The translations under genes were made by a program, and so were the position numbers. A stretch of DNA of 8,276 bases from Oscillospiraceae bacterium (GTDB lineage: Bacteria > Bacillota > Clostridia > Oscillospirales > UBA929). Below the pieces are notes generated by a model. The model was not told where the DNA came from. It ran no database searches and worked only from the letters and a program-made list of their open reading frames with translations. The DNA lies in NCBI GenBank assembly GCA_009777435.1, contig WRLW01000058.1, forward strand, positions 1 through 8,276, read 5' to 3'. Positions 6,866-8,276 of the stretch are shown piece by piece (the stretch's first letter is position 1; each line of letters opens with the position of its first letter).

Positions 6866-8276
6866 TTATTTCTTTTTGGATTTAATCACCAAGAACGCGG
6901 CTCCGCCGGCTATTACGGCGGCCCCGCCTATTATAACGGCGATAAGCCAGCCCGGAAAGCCGCCGTCGTCGGCCTTGGGCGCGTTGTCGGCAACATAGTC
7001 GGCCGGCAGGCTGCTGCCGCCGGAGTTGTCGGCCGGGGGAGGAGTGGGCGCGTCGTCCTCATTGTCGTAGGCGAAGCCGCTTACGGTGAACTCTATGGTA
7101 ATGTCGGTCACCGGCATCGCGTAGCCGAACAGGCCCGCGTCGCCGCCCAAGTCGCTGTTCCAGATATTGATACACCCGACCTGATAGTAATTCTCGCCCA
7201 GAATTACCGCTTCCTCAAAGGTATGCCTTGTGACGCCGTTCATCCTTACCGCGATATTGGTAAAGGTCAGCTCCGCCGCGAGCGATATATCCGTTGATAC
7301 AAACAGCTGGTTGAAAAATTCATCATTGCCGAAATCGGCGCCGGACAGGCTGACCTGATATGTGCCGTTGCCTTTGATAACAACGTCTGTAAAGGCGCCG
7401 CCCTTATCCTCCGGCGGATCGGTCAGAGACAGCTTGTTGAAGTTATTGCCGATACCCAGCGCATCCCATTGGGAGCCGTCGGCGCCGTATGAGGAATCCT
7501 CCCAAGCGTTGCGGAATATCCAGTTCTGTGACTGCACGCCAAGGAAGGCGTTGTATGTACCGTTGGGGTCAAAATCAGGATACACCTTTTCAGGCGCCTC
7601 GGGAGGAACCTCGTCTGAGGCGTATACCGTAAAGATAATCTCGATGCTGGTAAACTCGTCGAGCGTCGCGACGTCGAGCGGCTGCTCCGTGATGTCGCTG
7701 TTCCATTTGTTGCAGATGGTAAGCCTTAACCCGTTGCTCATGCCCTCGCCGTTGATGTATGCGTCGCCCATCGGTATCTCGGCGCCGTCGAGCTTCAGTG
7801 ATTTGATCACGGCCGTGCTGCCCGGGAACGGGACGTCGGTGTTGATGGCCGCGTAGTTCTCGCCGAACTTCACGATTTCGTCAAAGGTGATGGCTATGGA
7901 GACATCCTCGCCTATCTTAAATGTGGTTTTGGCGGGGTCGCCTATCTCCCAGCCGTTTACATCCGTAACGCTGTCGTCAAACTGCGCGCCGAATTCGGCG
8001 TTATATGTAGCGTCGAGGTCTATGGCAGGCGCCGCGTCGCCGCCGTCGCCGCCGGCCTCACCCGTATAGGCCACAAAGGTAATCTCTATTTTGCTGAACT
8101 CGCCGAGGGTTTCGAGGTTGTCCACAGGCTGCGGGTCGATCTGATTGTTCCACTTGTTGCAGATGGTGAGCCGCAGGCCGCCGTCTATGCCCTCGTCGTT
8201 GACAAAGGCGACGCCCATCTCTATCTCGGCGCCGTCTATCTTAAAGGACTTGACCTCGCCGGTATAGCCCGGAAAC
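6866..8276 (-). CDS. Membrane-anchored modular surface protein with repeated carbohydrate-binding-like domains, 5' truncated
   Basis: The frame is open to the right edge (residues FPGYTGEVKSFKIDGAEIE precede the first Met at 8218), so the true start is outside and only the last 469 residues are visible. Numbered from that Met: a partial module to about 51; a second module (67-199), 149 residues out of phase with the first and clearly its repeat (LRLTICNKWN in both); a longer third module (215-382) starting TYNAFLGVQ and ending ITIEFTVSGF; an acidic Pro/Ser/Gly linker (385-420); a membrane helix (about 424-445) and a KSKKK tail. The modules are beta-rich and acidic, poor in Lys, as in extracellular Gram-positive domains. 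I recognise no catalytic motif. It is probably a polysaccharide-binding surface protein; its operon position with GH5 and an importer supports this. An enzyme domain could still exist in the unseen N-terminal part. Confidence 0.82.
   Translation of the reverse strand, partial: FPGYTGEVKSFKIDGAEIEMGVAFVNDEGIDGGLRLTICNKWNNQIDPQPVDNLETLGEFSKIEITFVAYTGEAGGDGGDAAPAIDLDATYNAEFGAQFDDSVTDVNGWEIGDPAKTTFKIGEDVSIAITFDEIVKFGENYAAINTDVPFPGSTAVIKSLKLDGAEIPMGDAYINGEGMSNGLRLTICNKWNSDITEQPLDVATLDEFTSIEIIFTVYASDEVPPEAPEKVYPDFDPNGTYNAFLGVQSQNWIFRNAWEDSSYGADGSQWDALGIGNNFNKLSLTDPPEDKGGAFTDVVIKGNGTYQVSLSGADFGNDEFFNQLFVSTDISLAAELTFTNIAVRMNGVTRHTFEEAVILGENYYQVGCINIWNSDLGGDAGLFGYAMPVTDITIEFTVSGFAYDNEDDAPTPPPADNSGGSSLPADYVADNAPKADDGGFPGWLIAVIIGGAAVIAGGAAFLVIKSKKK
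6881..6961 (-). other. C-terminal transmembrane anchor of the surface protein
   Basis: GFPGWLIAVIIGGAAVIAGG continues into AAFLVI and ends KSKKK. One hydrophobic helix plus a positively charged tail predicts an N-out, C-in anchor. The preceding NAPKADDGG resembles a sortase signal region (NPKTGD type) in position but lacks the Thr-Gly pair, so a simple membrane anchor is the safer reading. Confidence 0.75.
7073..7576 (-). repeat. Third (C-terminal) module of the surface protein
   Basis: About 168 residues, from DFDPNGTYNAFLGVQ to ITIEFTVSGF. It shares its opening (TYNA-F-G-Q) and its closing strands with the second module, but has an insert rich in Asn, Trp and Gly (NWIFRNAWEDSSYG onwards) that the second module lacks. 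That inserted form is the one most like the C-terminal module of the GH5 enzyme. Confidence 0.7.
7622..8020 (-). repeat. Second module of the surface protein (tandem repeat copy)
   Basis: Residues 67-199 of the visible frame, from IDLDATYNAEFGAQ to IEIIFTVY. Its second half repeats the partial module at the window edge with a period of 447 bp (149 codons): KLDGAEI..G, GLRLTICNKWN, and LDEFTSIEI against LGEFSKIEI. The DNA also stays alike (GTTCCAyTTGTTGCAGATGGT in both), so the duplication is fairly recent or homogenised. Confidence 0.8.
8066..8276 (-). repeat. First visible module of the surface protein (partial repeat copy)
   Basis: Only the last 70 or so residues are inside the window (FPGYTGEVKSFKIDGAEI to IEITFVAY). 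It aligns without gaps to the corresponding half of the next module for its first 40 residues, so at least two near-identical modules precede the C-terminal one, and more may exist beyond the edge. Confidence 0.78.

Noticed and set aside
6994..7020. LPADY in the surface-protein linker as a sortase LPxTG motif
   Set aside because: It lacks the Thr-Gly pair and lies about 20 residues before the membrane helix, further than in usual sorting signals.
8216..8218. ATG at 8218 as the start of the surface protein
   Set aside because: The upstream codons continue the repeat module in frame up to the window edge, so this Met is internal.

Overview
The window reads as part of a polysaccharide-utilisation locus of the Gram-positive (Bacillota, probably clostridial) type. 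The basis is a cell-envelope design with lipoprotein signal peptides but no outer-membrane SusC/SusD genes, strong AGGAGG-like ribosome binding sites, and an LplA/LplB/LplC-style sugar ABC importer lacking its own ATPase, an arrangement common in Clostridia and Paenibacillus. The DNA is fairly GC-rich, which fits an uncultured Oscillospiraceae-like or related anaerobe better than a classical low-GC Clostridium. This placement is inference, since no phylogenetic marker is present.

Layout. On the + strand the left edge holds the 3' part of a GH88/GH105-family unsaturated glycuronyl hydrolase (1-815). It converges on a five-gene minus-strand block, and a perfect 13-bp inverted repeat (826-857) separates the two as a terminator. 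Read in the direction of transcription, from right to left, the block encodes: a membrane-anchored surface protein made of repeated carbohydrate-binding-like modules (6866-8276, 5' end outside the window); a GH5 glycanase lipoprotein (4994-6802); an LplB-type permease with an unusual extra N-terminal membrane domain (3534-4988); an LplC-type permease (2624-3520); and a large solute-binding lipoprotein (872-2569). Intergenic gaps are short (63 nt at most), and the GH5 and LplB reading frames are translationally coupled, so these genes are very likely one operon whose promoter lies beyond the right edge.

How the parts fit. The surface protein probably binds polysaccharide at the cell surface. 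The tethered GH5 enzyme cuts beta-linked backbone, the solute-binding lipoprotein captures the oligosaccharides, and the two permeases import them using an ATPase encoded elsewhere (MsmX-like sharing is the known precedent). The GH105-like enzyme, normally cytoplasmic, would remove unsaturated uronic acids from imported oligosaccharides, but it is convergently transcribed and may serve a different substrate. The most notable observations are that the C-terminal module of the GH5 enzyme resembles the modules of the surface protein two genes apart in function and next to it on the DNA, and that the LplB-type permease carries about 180 extra residues with roughly four predicted membrane segments. 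No gene-free stretch longer than 300 bases exists in the window.
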